From Bryobacterales bacterium (GTDB taxonomy: Bacteria > Acidobacteriota > Terriglobia > Bryobacterales > UBA6623), in assembly GCA_028819215.1 (NCBI GenBank), contig JAPPMG010000044.1, forward strand, positions 1 to 33,592: DNA of 33,592 bases. Reading direction: 5' to 3'. A program made the translations under genes and the position numbers. Of this stretch, positions 15,992 to 25,300 are shown piece after piece; position 1 is the stretch's first letter, and the number at the start of each line of letters is the position of its first letter. A model generated the notes under the pieces. The model did not search any database. It was not told where the DNA came from and worked only from the letters and a program-made list of their open reading frames with translations.

Positions 15992-16832
15992 CGCGGCGTG
16001 TCCTCGCAATCTTGGCGGGCACCAATTCTTCCGGCACATAGATGAGGTAGGTCGGGTGAAGCTTCCCGCGCACAGCCAGCGCTCGCGGTCCGGAGCCAAT
16101 GTCAATCTTGGAGGTGTCGAGGTGTTTGCGCCAGCGATGCTGGTGCTTGTCCGCGAACACGAGAAACAGCCGACGCACTTTCACGCTCCGACAAGCGGTT
16201 AGCAGCGCCATGAGCTGCTTTGGCCGTAGCGACGTCAGCCCCTCGAAAACCTTGTCCAAGTTTTCGAAGCTCGCTACGTGCGGCAGCTCATCGAGCGCCT
16301 CCAAGATGGCGCGTTCCGGAGATGATGCCTTGACAGGCCAGCGCCATACATCGACCATCGGTCCGCTTGAGTGCTCCTGGTAGGCGGCATCGCCGACACC
16401 AATTGGATCGTCGGCGAATAGCGTGCGCTGGTGCACGACGACTTGCGTTTGCATCGGCATTCGTCTCAGCCAGGACGGTACGGCACCATAGAGGTGGACG
16501 CGCGGTTGTCGACCGAGGCTCAGGAAGTGTGCGTAGCCTGCAAGGTCGAGAGCGCTCTCGCCGCCCAAGTGCACGTCGTACTCCATGAGCCGTTGCAAGG
16601 ATAGAAGAGAGATCTCCCAAGACGGTTCATGAGCGCTTTGCACGCCTTCCGGCAGTGGTCGACGGTACACTCCACGGATTACCCGTTCGAGCCACCCACG
16701 AGCAACATAGTCGTGGATGGACTTAGGGTCTAGGCCCTGCGCCCTCAGCCAGGGTGTGTCCACGATGAAGCCGGGCGGGACCTTGTCGAGGAGCGGTTTC
16801 AGTCTTTGTCGTCTTTGATGGCTCATAACCAT
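15984..16832 (-). CDS. abiEi: AbiEi-type antitoxin and repressor
   Basis: A 282-residue antitoxin pairing with abiEii. The N-terminal winged helix (about 1-75) reads RQRLKPLLDKVPPGFIVDTPWLRAQGLD and YVARGWLERVIRGVYRR. The C-terminal AbiEi_3-like region follows, with WEISLLSLQRL, LGGESALDLAGYAHFL, VHLYG and SSPERAILEALDELP. The family antitoxin neutralises the toxin without stable binding and represses its own operon through the winged helix. The start is ATG 16832 or the in-frame ATG 16826; neither has a clear Shine-Dalgarno. A palindrome overlaps the first ATG (16832-16850), a likely binding site. Its end overlaps abiEii by 8 nt. Confidence 0.88.
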   Translation of the reverse strand: MVMSHQRRQRLKPLLDKVPPGFIVDTPWLRAQGLDPKSIHDYVARGWLERVIRGVYRRPLPEGVQSAHEPSWEISLLSLQRLMEYDVHLGGESALDLAGYAHFLSLGRQPRVHLYGAVPSWLRRMPMQTQVVVHQRTLFADDPIGVGDAAYQEHSSGPMVDVWRWPVKASSPERAILEALDELPHVASFENLDKVFEGLTSLRPKQLMALLTACRSVKVRRLFLVFADKHQHRWRKHLDTSKIDIGSGPRALAVRGKLHPTYLIYVPEELVPAKIARTRRDA

Positions 16833-16850
16833 GAAAATAACATATTTTCA
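16832..16850. promoter_or_regulatory. Palindrome at the abiE start, likely AbiEi operator
   Basis: TGAAAAT-AACAT-ATTTTCA is a perfect inverted repeat with 7-bp arms and a 5-nt spacer, directly at the start of abiEi. AbiEi proteins are known to repress their own promoters by binding inverted repeats. The assignment to this site is inferred from position. Confidence 0.5.
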
Positions 16851-17325
16851 AAATCTTATCAAGACGCACTCAGTGAAGAGTGAATGACGTGCGTATATGG
16901 CAAATAGCCATGTAATCTGGACAAATCCAAAAGACGCTGGTGAATCCTTCGTTCGGGGTCGCTTCGATGAACACAACGCCACGATGGAGATTGCTAATCG
17001 ATGTCACGGTACGCCGAGAAAATCCAGACGAGGGAAATCGCAACTTAATTTGACATCCTCCTCTGCACTCTACCGACAGATCAAGCACGGGGAGGACTCA
17101 CCCCGCATCTGTTGGGAGCGATACTCGAGGCTACCGGAAGACCTCCGTTCCGTCGTTCTCGCGCTGACCTGCTAGAAGTGCCGACCGTAGGAAGGAGTCA
17201 ACTTGGGCAAGTACAATCGGTGGCATTCCATTCGAGCCCGCGACTTAATCCGGAACGGACGCCCACATAAGTCGAAACCAGCCCCATCCCTAGCAGCGAC
17301 TTCGGCGACGGAATCAAGAGGAGAC
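16851..17325. other. Intergenic, no gene recognised
   Basis: About 475 bases lie between the abiE operator and the DUF2235 gene. A 92-codon frame (16897-17175) and several shorter ones show no motif I recognise. The right end carries the AAGAGGAGAC ribosome binding site of the DUF2235 gene (about 17316-17325). Confidence 0.4.
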
Positions 17326-18315
17326 ATGGCAATCAAGAACATCGTCGTCTGTTGCGACGGGACCGGCAACGAGTACGGAAAGAACAACACGAACGTCGTG
17401 GAGACCTACGCGCTGGCCATGAAGACGGCCTCCCAGATCGCCTACTACGATCCCGGCGTAGGGACGGGAGGCTGGGCCTACAACGAGGAGAGCGGGGTCC
17501 TGCGAGCACTGTCCGACCAAGGCACCGGGGCCGGCCTGCAGAAGAATGTCAACGACGCCTACCGGTACCTGATGGAGGTGTACGAGGGGCCGGAGACGAG
17601 CCGCATCTTTCTTTTCGGCTTCAGCCGCGGTGCGTTCACCGTGCGCTCGCTTGCGGGGATGCTGCACAAAGTGGGGCTGCTGGAGCGGAAGGCCGGCAAT
17701 CACCTCGAATACGCGGCGAAGATCTACAACCAGCCGAGGAACGCCCGTGTTGCCGCGGGCTTCAAGGCGACCTTCAGCCGGCCGGCCCCTGTACACTTCA
17801 TCGGCGTGTGGGACACCGTCGAGTCGCTGGTGCTGAACGAGGGAAAGCGCTGGGCCAACGCCCGGCTCAACCCGGAAATCGCATTCGCGTACCACGCGCT
17901 GGCCGTTGATGAGAAGCGGCGGGACTTCCGGCCCTGCCTCTGGGACGACCGGAACCGGCGGCCGGGCCAGACCTTGGAGCAGGTATGGTTCGCCGGCGTG
18001 CACTCGGACGTGGGGGGCTATCACCCGGAACGGGGTCTGGCCAACATCTCCCTGCACTGGATGCTCGGCAAGGCCGCGGATGCAGGAATGGAGGTCAACC
18101 AGCGCCGCTTGAAGAGCAAGCGCTACCGGCCTGACCCCGACGGCCCGTCACAAGAGTCGTACAGCGGGTTTTGGCGGTTCCGCGGCCGGCACGTCCGGAA
18201 CATCCCCGAGGGATCCCAAATTCATCGCAGCGTCTGGGACCGTGAGGCAAATCCGTCGAACGACTACTCCCCCAGGAACCTCCCGGTCCGGGATCTGGTG
18301 GAGACCGTCGACTAG
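17326..18315 (+). CDS. DUF2235 alpha/beta-hydrolase (Tle1-like phospholipase fold)
   Basis: A 329-residue hydrolase of the DUF2235 family, which includes the type VI secretion phospholipase effectors Tle1. The start at 17326 is set by an AAGAGGAG ribosome binding site and by the conserved opening KNIVVCCDGTGNEYG. The nucleophile elbow is GFSRGAF with S100. Candidate catalytic acid and base are D163 in GVWDTVES and H226 in GVHSDVGGYHP. There is no signal peptide, so it acts in the cytoplasm or is exported by another route. No VgrG, PAAR or other type VI gene is nearby, so the effector role is unproven. A multi-pass membrane protein follows on the same strand after a 414-base gap. Confidence 0.88.
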   Translation: MAIKNIVVCCDGTGNEYGKNNTNVVETYALAMKTASQIAYYDPGVGTGGWAYNEESGVLRALSDQGTGAGLQKNVNDAYRYLMEVYEGPETSRIFLFGFSRGAFTVRSLAGMLHKVGLLERKAGNHLEYAAKIYNQPRNARVAAGFKATFSRPAPVHFIGVWDTVESLVLNEGKRWANARLNPEIAFAYHALAVDEKRRDFRPCLWDDRNRRPGQTLEQVWFAGVHSDVGGYHPERGLANISLHWMLGKAADAGMEVNQRRLKSKRYRPDPDGPSQESYSGFWRFRGRHVRNIPEGSQIHRSVWDREANPSNDYSPRNLPVRDLVETVD

Positions 18316-18729
18316 ACGATTTTGGAGGGGTGCCCGATACAAACCTGGGCTGTCTGGTGTGGTGGCAGATCGATGTGAGCCGATCACCCATCAAGCATCG
18401 GAACAGGGGTCCGCGAGCGAGGAATTTGCTCATCGCGGCGCGGTCCGCAGACTCGTGGGGTCCCCTGGCCTCGGGCATGCGCGTCCTAGCCGGTCAAGTC
18501 ATGGACCCCCGCCCCCATCCGCCTTGGCGCAAGTCCGCGGTAGCAGGAGCGTGATGTTCCCGGTGCGCGACTTGGTCGAGCGGCCACGCCAGCTGCTGAC
18601 TCCTCGTTGACGCCCAAGCCCTCCAAACAGCACGAGTTCGGCACGGAATGGCCGTGATATGCTCTCGATGCTGGCGGAGCGGCTCGGTCCACGACCCAAC
18701 GCTCGCAGCTGCTTCGGGAACGGCCGGAC
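18316..18729. other. Gap between the DUF2235 gene and the membrane protein
   Basis: A frame from GTG 18330 of about 74 codons has no recognised domain. Near 18554-18590 another frame reads FPVRDLVERP, echoing LPVRDLVETVD at the end of the DUF2235 protein. This may be a decayed duplicate of its 3' end or chance. Confidence 0.35.
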
Positions 18730-19683
18730 GTGCGGAGGATCGGGCAGCACTCTGAATGGACGATCCTGTCCGGCTTCCTGCCAGCCGCGCTCGCAATCGC
18801 TGTTTTCGAGGTCTTGATCGATCCCGAACTAGTCAGCATCTTGATCGACGACCTGGGGCGCGGCTTGGATTCGGTGTCATCTTTCGTCCGGGGGCTGGTT
18901 CTGATGTCCACCTTCGTGGCCTGTTACGTCGCCGTCTGCCTGGCCCTGCTGGGGTACTTCTCGGTCCGATTCGCCCGTAGCGCCTTGCCGGCCGCGAGCA
19001 AGCGTGCCGTGGCAGGCGCCGGAATCGTGTCTTGGATTGCCTTCCACGCCGTGCTGGCGGGGCTTGCTTCGCTCGACCTGCGGCTTTTCTCGGTTGCCTA
19101 CGACTCGCTCGTCGCGATCTACGAGCGGGCCGGCAATCCGGTGGCCGCGGCGATGACCGGCGACGCCCTGGGCCCGGGCATCTCACGCCACCTTGCGTCG
19201 ATTCTGCTGCCGGCTTCCGCCGGCGTTGCCGCGGTGTGCGCCGGGGCTTGCCACGCCATCGCGATCGTGCAGGAGGCGAAGTCGGGAGAGACCAAGCCGG
19301 AAGAGGCGGTGAATCGCCTGCTCCATGGTTTCATGGCGATGAGCGGCCTGCTGGTCGCTAGCACGCTGCTGCTGACACTCTCGTTTCGGCTGCCGGCGGC
19401 GCTTTACGGCACCGGCGAGGGGGCTGAGGCGAGAATCGCCGAGTACCTGGGGTTCGCCAACGTGCTCAGCGCGTTCTGGGGCGCGATCTTTACATTGACT
19501 CTGGTCGCGGTGTACGCGCCGCACGCACTGGCGTTGCGATCGCTGTCGGGAATACCGCTTGGCCAGTTCCTGAGCAGGGCACTCGAAACCGGCTCGTCCC
19601 TGAAGGGCGTGGTACGGAAGACGGAAGTGGCAGTATCGACCGTTGCGCCCTTGCTGGCGGCCCTGACCGCGTATTTGATCTGA
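18730..19683 (+). CDS. Polytopic membrane protein of unknown function
   Basis: I do not recognise this 317-residue protein by family. It has about seven hydrophobic segments, near residues 11-31, 52-80, 95-118, 155-180, 200-222, 240-265 and 300-317, with short charged loops, so it is an integral inner-membrane protein. The start at GTG 18730 is the earliest convincing one; no strong Shine-Dalgarno is visible, so an alternative start is possible. It lies downstream of and codirectional with the DUF2235 hydrolase. If that enzyme attacks membranes, this protein could be a partner or immunity protein, but that is only a positional guess. Confidence 0.7.
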   Translation: MRRIGQHSEWTILSGFLPAALAIAVFEVLIDPELVSILIDDLGRGLDSVSSFVRGLVLMSTFVACYVAVCLALLGYFSVRFARSALPAASKRAVAGAGIVSWIAFHAVLAGLASLDLRLFSVAYDSLVAIYERAGNPVAAAMTGDALGPGISRHLASILLPASAGVAAVCAGACHAIAIVQEAKSGETKPEEAVNRLLHGFMAMSGLLVASTLLLTLSFRLPAALYGTGEGAEARIAEYLGFANVLSAFWGAIFTLTLVAVYAPHALALRSLSGIPLGQFLSRALETGSSLKGVVRKTEVAVSTVAPLLAALTAYLI

Positions 19684-19702
19684 GTCGAGAGGTGAAGGGG
19701 GC

Positions 19703-20572
19703 TCAACCGTAGGAATCTCGCCCCATCGGATGGGATCGGCCTGTCAGGTCTCGGATTCGCTGCTCCAATACCCGCGCTCTCTCCTCCGCAAGCCTCGTGC
19801 GCTCTCTTGCCGCGCTGATCTTCGCCTTGATCGCGCTCAACCCGTCCCGCGTGGCTTCCAGTTGGCTCTTCTCGGCGTCGCGTTCGGCCTCTGCGACCCG
19901 TAGCTGCCGGTATTGCTTCTGCACCCGTCCGTCGAACTCCTCACCCGTCTGCGGGTCGCGAGTCACCAGCACCGTCGGGCCGTTCCGGTGCGCCGCGCGC
20001 AAGTCCAGTCCCAGCACCCCACTCCTCAAGTACGCGACCTCGCCCGCGCCTGCGACCGACTCCACCCTGTCAAACTGGCTCCCCAGAGACCGGTAGCCTT
20101 CTAAAGGCGTCCCCGTCAGCTCCCCTGTTGGGTCGAGCCGCCAGTATTCGCGCACCCCGATCGCAGCGTACTGCCGCGCCTGGTATTGCGCGTCGTGCTC
20201 CGTACTCGACGGCGAGGCCACCTCTAGGACAAAGTCTGGTGCTTTGCCTTCCTCCCATACCTTGAACGAATAGCGGTTTGCGTGAGGATCGACCACCCCA
20301 AACACCACCTGCACGTCCGGCTGCAGCCAGGCCCGGTTGTTGCCGCGCTCGTAATACAGCACCAATTCCATGGCCACGAGCACGTCGTCGCGGTCCATGA
20401 GATGGCGTTGAAGCGCCGTCGTGGCCAGCCAGACAGCTTCCCCGTGCCAGAAGCTCGGCGCGGTCCAAAGCCTGTCCGGGTACTCGACCGCATCGGGCTC
20501 GTGTGCCGCCACCTCGGCGACCGGCGAGGCCTGCCCAGCGAGTTCCGTCGATTTCGTTGCTGTCACCGCCAT
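19703..20572 (-). CDS. Uma2-family (DUF820) putative endonuclease, intact
   Basis: A 289-residue Uma2-family protein. It has the family signature VAMELVLYYERGNNRAWLQP, DVQVVFG (D86), FKVWEEGKAPDFVLEVASPS (E117), AAIGVREYWRLDPTGEL and LRSGVLGLDLRA. The core is a PD-(D/E)XK-like nuclease fold, but the biological role of Uma2 proteins is not settled. The C-terminal 80 residues are a charged coiled coil (QLRVAEAERDAEKSQLEATR onward). It ends 20 bases from the convergent membrane-protein gene. It is one of two full-length Uma2 genes in the window and is clearly diverged from the 27169-28059 copy. Confidence 0.88.
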   Translation of the reverse strand: MAVTATKSTELAGQASPVAEVAAHEPDAVEYPDRLWTAPSFWHGEAVWLATTALQRHLMDRDDVLVAMELVLYYERGNNRAWLQPDVQVVFGVVDPHANRYSFKVWEEGKAPDFVLEVASPSSTEHDAQYQARQYAAIGVREYWRLDPTGELTGTPLEGYRSLGSQFDRVESVAGAGEVAYLRSGVLGLDLRAAHRNGPTVLVTRDPQTGEEFDGRVQKQYRQLRVAEAERDAEKSQLEATRDGLSAIKAKISAARERTRLAEERARVLEQRIRDLTGRSHPMGRDSYG

Positions 20573-21132
20573 AGCGAATCCAGATGTGCGCGATCACCTT
20601 TCCTCCACAGCATACAGCCGCCGTGGCTGGCATCAGCCTCTGCCAACGAAGGATGAGCCTGAAGGGAACTCTCCGAGAGGTGCGAGAACCATCGGAGGAT
20701 GGTCTTGCATCTCGATCTGGAGACTCGCGCGCCCTTGGATGATGTGCGTGCTCGCTGCTCCCGGCATTCTCGTGCGATCCTGCTCAGAGAACGCCCGAGA
20801 GCAGCATGCCTCGATGGCGGAATCTCCGTGCAACATTCAAATATGGAGTGCGGGACGTTCAACCCACCGACTTCCGGAGTCCAGTGCGAAGGGTTTCAGC
20901 GGGAACTCAGGCAGGTTGATTCCACGTCGCAAGTTCAATCCGAAACGAAGGGGAATCCTATCGAATAGTCACAGTTTCCCCGCCCGGATTGCTTGACGGC
21001 GGGGCGTCAGGCATTCGTAGCGCACGGAGGGGCCGCCCGCTGGCGCAGTCTTCTCCCGAATATTGGTACAAACTGGGCAAATCCTCGATAAATTAGTGAA
21101 TTAAGCAACTATCATCTAGTTTTTCCCTACAA
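20573..21132. other. Intergenic with a probable hicAB promoter
   Basis: About 560 bases lie between the divergent Uma2 and hicA genes. The left part has no recognisable gene. The right end (21060-21130) is AT-rich; TTGGTA with an 18-nt spacer to GATAAA near 21063-21095 is a weak candidate promoter for hicA. Confidence 0.4.
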
Positions 21133-21378
21133 ATGATTGCATTGTGCCGCCCGATAGGGTACACGTTAGTCTTGGACGGAAGGGAATTCACGAGACGTGC
21201 CAAGCGTTACGCGAAGCGAGCCGGGCTGGATTTCCGCTTCCTCGCCCGCAAGGGCAAGGGCAGCCACAGCAAGGTGTTCGTCGGCGGGCGCGACACGATC
21301 GTCAAGCGGACGGAGATCGGCAAGGGGCTGCTCGATTCGATGCTGAAGGATCTGGGAATACCAAAGGAGGACTTCTGA
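21133..21378 (+). CDS. hicA: HicA-family mRNA interferase toxin
   Basis: An 81-residue HicA toxin with a dsRBD-like fold. Key sequence: DGREFTRRAKRYAKRAGLDF, then RKGKGSHSKVFVGG with the catalytic His at H45, then IVKRTEIGKGLL and MLKDLGIPKEDF. HicA cleaves mRNA and tmRNA. The ATG at 21133 gives a slightly long N terminus; a TTG at 21172, giving MDGREF, matches the usual family start better and may be the true one. The stop is one base from the hicB ATG. All key residues are present, unlike in the copy at 2144-2413. Confidence 0.88.
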   Translation: MIALCRPIGYTLVLDGREFTRRAKRYAKRAGLDFRFLARKGKGSHSKVFVGGRDTIVKRTEIGKGLLDSMLKDLGIPKEDF

Positions 21379-21379
21379 G

Positions 21380-21817
21380 ATGCGATACGCCTACCCATGC
21401 CGGATCGTCCGGCACGAAGGGGACGAGCACGTAGTTTCGTTCCCCGATATTCGAGGTTGCCACACCAGCGGCTACAGCCGGGCCGAAGCCTTGGAAATGG
21501 CCGAGGACGCGCTGGTCGCCGCCCTGTCGTTCCTCGTGGACGACCGCGAGGCCGTCCCGGTGCCCAGCCCGGTCATGGACGGTCAGGAAGTCGTGACCGT
21601 GCCGCCGGTGATGGCCGCCAAGCTGGAGTTGTATTCCGCGATGCGGGACCGAGGCATCAGCAAGCGCGCCTTGGCAAAGCGGCTCGGCCTGTCCGACACG
21701 ACCGTGGGACGGCTGGCTGATCCCGGGCACAGATCGCACATCGACCACGTGATGAGGGCCTTGCGCGCGGTTGGGCGGGACTTGGTGGTCGAGGGCCGCG
21801 CCGTTGCTAGCAGCTAG
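21380..21817 (+). CDS. hicB: HicB-family antitoxin
   Basis: A 145-residue antitoxin. The N-terminal HicB fold reads YPCRIVRHEGDEHVVSFPDI, then GCHTSGYSRAEALEMAEDAL. The C-terminal helix-turn-helix (about 90-130) reads DRGISKRALAKRLGLSDTTV and DHVMRALRAVG. It neutralises HicA by binding it and covering the active site, and represses the operon through the HTH. It follows hicA after 1 nt. Length and domain layout match the HicB at 1689-2126, but the sequences are far apart, so the two loci look like separate acquisitions, not a local duplication. Confidence 0.9.
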   Translation: MRYAYPCRIVRHEGDEHVVSFPDIRGCHTSGYSRAEALEMAEDALVAALSFLVDDREAVPVPSPVMDGQEVVTVPPVMAAKLELYSAMRDRGISKRALAKRLGLSDTTVGRLADPGHRSHIDHVMRALRAVGRDLVVEGRAVASS

Positions 21818-21833
21818 ACAGTCTAAGGAGACG

Positions 21834-21953
21834 GCGGCCAAGAACGCGCCCGGCAAGCATTACCGCAAGGGCCTGAGCCTGATGCGGCTCGCGGACAAGT
21901 TCCCGACCGACGACGCGGCCCGCGAGTGCGAGGGCCGGACGGCCATCCGGTGG
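21834..21953 (+). pseudogene. IS1595-like transposase N-terminal fragment
   Basis: A 40-codon stretch reads AAKNAPGKHYRKGLSLMRLA then DKFPTDDAARECEGRTAIRW. This matches the opening of IS1595-family transposases (APGKxxRxGISLxxLxxMFPDxxxA...W). The rest of the transposase is absent and the frame runs into unrelated sequence. No inverted repeats were found. Probably a remnant left by a deletion. Confidence 0.55.
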
Positions 21954-22352
21954 AGGGGAGTCCTACGAGACTCGGACCGGGGAATTGTCATGCTGGGTCG
22001 GTCTGTCAACCAAGATCTATGGCTCCCTATATAAATACTGTCAAATCGCGACTGGGCTAGAGCGAAATTCGGGTTCGGAGGGTGGGAGCCGTAGGGGGCA
22101 CATCGCCGAGGTCGGCGAGCGGCCGGAAGATGCGGCCTTCGCGGCATTCAGAGCGGGGATGGAGCGCGCGCGGGGTCTCGTTTCCTCAAGCACAAGATAC
22201 CGGAGGGACCCGAAAGCAAACTCTATTTGCAACGAAATCAGACTTCACCTCAGCTCAGCGGGAAATCAAGGCCGCGTCGTGCATTCCACGCAACCATGCG
22301 CATTGACGCTTCGTCATAGCATTCGCTAGGCTCGTTCAGGGCGCCTGGAGAC
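21954..22352. other. Intergenic, no gene recognised
   Basis: About 400 bases lie between the transposase remnant and the exported cytochrome-like gene. Frames on both strands lack recognisable motifs. A GGAGAC just before 22353 is the ribosome binding site of the next gene. Confidence 0.45.
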
Positions 22353-25300
22353 ATGGCTAGACTTGGTGGAGCGCGCGCCCGTCTCATGCGGGCACTGGGC
22401 CGTTCCTTGGCCGCAATGCTTGGCATCGCGGTCTGCCAGGCGCAGTTCGGCGTCGTAGACCCCGAGCGCGACCAGGCCGAGGAGGAGCGCCTTTGGGCCG
22501 AGCACGATCACGCCTGGCTGCTTGAGAGCATGCTGGCCGCAAAGAGCGAGTCAGCGCACGCGCGTCTCGAGAGCGGGGCCAGCTCGATTCAATCTCAGGC
22601 GTTTTGCCCGGCGTATCTCGGCCTGAGTCCCGAGCCGGGTGCGTTCCGCAAGCGAATCGCGAGTCCGTTGGTTGCGAGATTCGCTCCGCCACCCGACCGG
22701 TCGCCGTGGCGAGACGTTGCGGCGGCCGGGGAATCGCCGAGCGGCATCTTCGACAACTATATTTCGGACTCGGTCGTGCAGTCGAAGTGCATCAACTGCC
22801 ATGTCGCGGGTGGCGCTTCCGGGCATACACGCCTCGTGCTCACGCCTTCCGGCGTGGACGGCCACGAGGCAACGAACGTTGCCGTGTTCCAGAATTTCCT
22901 GGATACCGTCGAGGGCGGGGCCGACCTGATCCTCAATAAGATCCAGGGCGCGGAAGGCCATGGCGGGGGCGTCCAGCTGGTCGCCGGTTCAACGGACTTC
23001 GCCAACATGGAGCGGTTCCTCCGCGGCTTGGGAGGCGATGTCTCGGGAGGGCTGTCTCCCGACACATTGTTCGAAGCCGTGACGATGGCCGCTCCTTGGA
23101 GGACGCTGCGCCGGGCGGCACTCCTGTTTGCCGGCAGGCTCCCGACCCAATCCGAGCTCGCCGCGGTCAGCGACGGCCGGGAATCCAGCCTGCGCCGGAC
23201 CATCAAGGGCTTGATGGCGGGCCCGGGATTCCACGAATTCCTGATCAGGTCCGCCAACGACCGGTTGCTTACGGACCGGGAGCGGTTGAACGTGATCGGG
23301 GTTGCCGAGGTGAGATTCGTCGATCTGACGAACAAGCGTTGGGAACTGGCCCAGGAGGGCATTGCGAACGGCTATGCCGATAACCCGCGGCGGTATCCGG
23401 GATTTCGCTATCACGAGAGAGCCGTACAATTCGGCGCCGCTCGCGCCCCGCTCGAGCTTATTGCGCACGTTGTCGAGAATGACCTGCCCTACACGGACAT
23501 CCTGACCGCGGACTACATCATGGCCAATCCCATGGCCGCGGCCGCGTATGGCGCGACGACGGAATTTGACAATCCCGAGGATGTCACGGAATTCAAGCCG
23601 TCGGAAATCGCGAGGTACTTCAGGCGCGACAGGTCCATGATCGTGGAGGAAAACCCTCCCAATGTCTGGAGGGTCATCAATCCCGGCAATTTGTCCACCG
23701 ACTACCCCCACGCCGGGATCCTCAACACGACCGCTTTCCTGCGACGCTATCCCACGACAGCGACGAATCGCAATCGCGCCCGCTCCCGTTGGACCTACTA
23801 CCACTTCCTGGGCTTCGACATCGAGAAGTCCGCGGCACGCACGCAGGACGCCGATGCCCTCGCGGATACGAACAACCCCACGATGAACAACCCGGCATGC
23901 ACGGTATGCCACATTCCGATGGACCCGGTCGCCGGCACCTACCAGAACTACGGCGACATGGGGCTCTTCCGGGACAAGAACGCCGGCCGGGACGCCTTGC
24001 CGAACCTTTACAGGAACCCCAAAGACGGAACTGTATCCCCGTACCAGCGAGGCGACACCTGGTTCCGCGACATGCGCACCCCGGGGTTCGACGACCGGTC
24101 GGCACCAAGCGCGGACAACAGCTTGCAATGGTTGGTTGAACAGTTCATTGCGGACGAGCGATTCGCCAAGGCGGCCGTTAGGTTCTGGTGGCCGGCGGTC
24201 ATGGGCGTGGAACTCGTCGAGCCCCCGAGCGACAGCGCCGATACGGAATTCGATGCGTTGCTGGTTGCATCGGCCGCGCAGACCTTGGAGGTCGATGCGC
24301 TCGCGCAGTCGTTCCGCGAGGGATTCGGTGGCGGTGGCGCATACAACGCAAAGGACCTCCTCGCCGAGATGGCGCTTTCTCCTTGGTTCCGGGCTGAATC
24401 TGTCACTGGAGAGGACGAGACCCGCGCGACCGCGCTCCGCGACGCGGGCGTTGCGCGGCTCCTCACTCCGGAAGAGCTGGTTGCGAAGACTGAGGCCGTC
24501 GCTGGGTATGTATGGGGCAGGCGATTCCAGCAGCCCTTCGGGCTCGGCGAGACCCGGAGCAAGCTGCATGACCCGCAGGGGTACACCGGCTACGAGCTTC
24601 TATACGGAGGCATCGATTCCGACGGGATCATCGAGCGCACTGGCGAGATCACGCCGCTGATGGCGGCCGTCGCTCAGAGCCATGCCGCTGAGGTGAGCTG
24701 CCCGATCGTGCGCCGCGAGTTCTATTTCTGGCCCGAAGAGAGCCGCATCCTGTTCGACGGAATCACAAAATTCGACACTCCCTACTCCGAAACGGGCGGG
24801 CAGTTCGACATCACTTCCGAGTCGTGGGAAGCACGGCAAGAGGTCAGCTTGGCTTTGCCCCTGGCTGCGGGCTCGAAGACCGTGCGCCTGTCCTTCACGA
24901 ACAACTCTACCGGCGGCCAGCAAGACAGCGAGGGCAACGCGCTTGACCGCAACCTGAGCTTGGATCGCCTGGTGGTCGCCAACAGCAGCGCATCGACCGT
25001 GACAGAAGTCGAGCTCGAGACCCTCGCCAGGAAGAACTGCGGCCGTCCGAAAGGGGAGTTCTACTGGATGACGGGCAATTGCTCCGTGGAGATACCGGTC
25101 GAGATCTCGTCTTCCGGAGACTACAGCGTCACTGTCGTTGCCCACCAGGACAAGGCCGGCGACGAAGCGGCCCGGCTGGCGATCGAGGTGGTAGCGGAGG
25201 ACGGGAGCTCGCAGGGCGAGATCGCGATCCGCCGAAAACTGGCCGACTTGCACCAGCGGTTCTTCGGCGCGACCGTGGCGATCGATTCACCGGATGTCAA

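Noticed and set aside
22989..24569. A 526-codon open frame on the minus strand
   Set aside because: Antisense to the CXXCH protein gene; high GC content makes such long shadow frames common.
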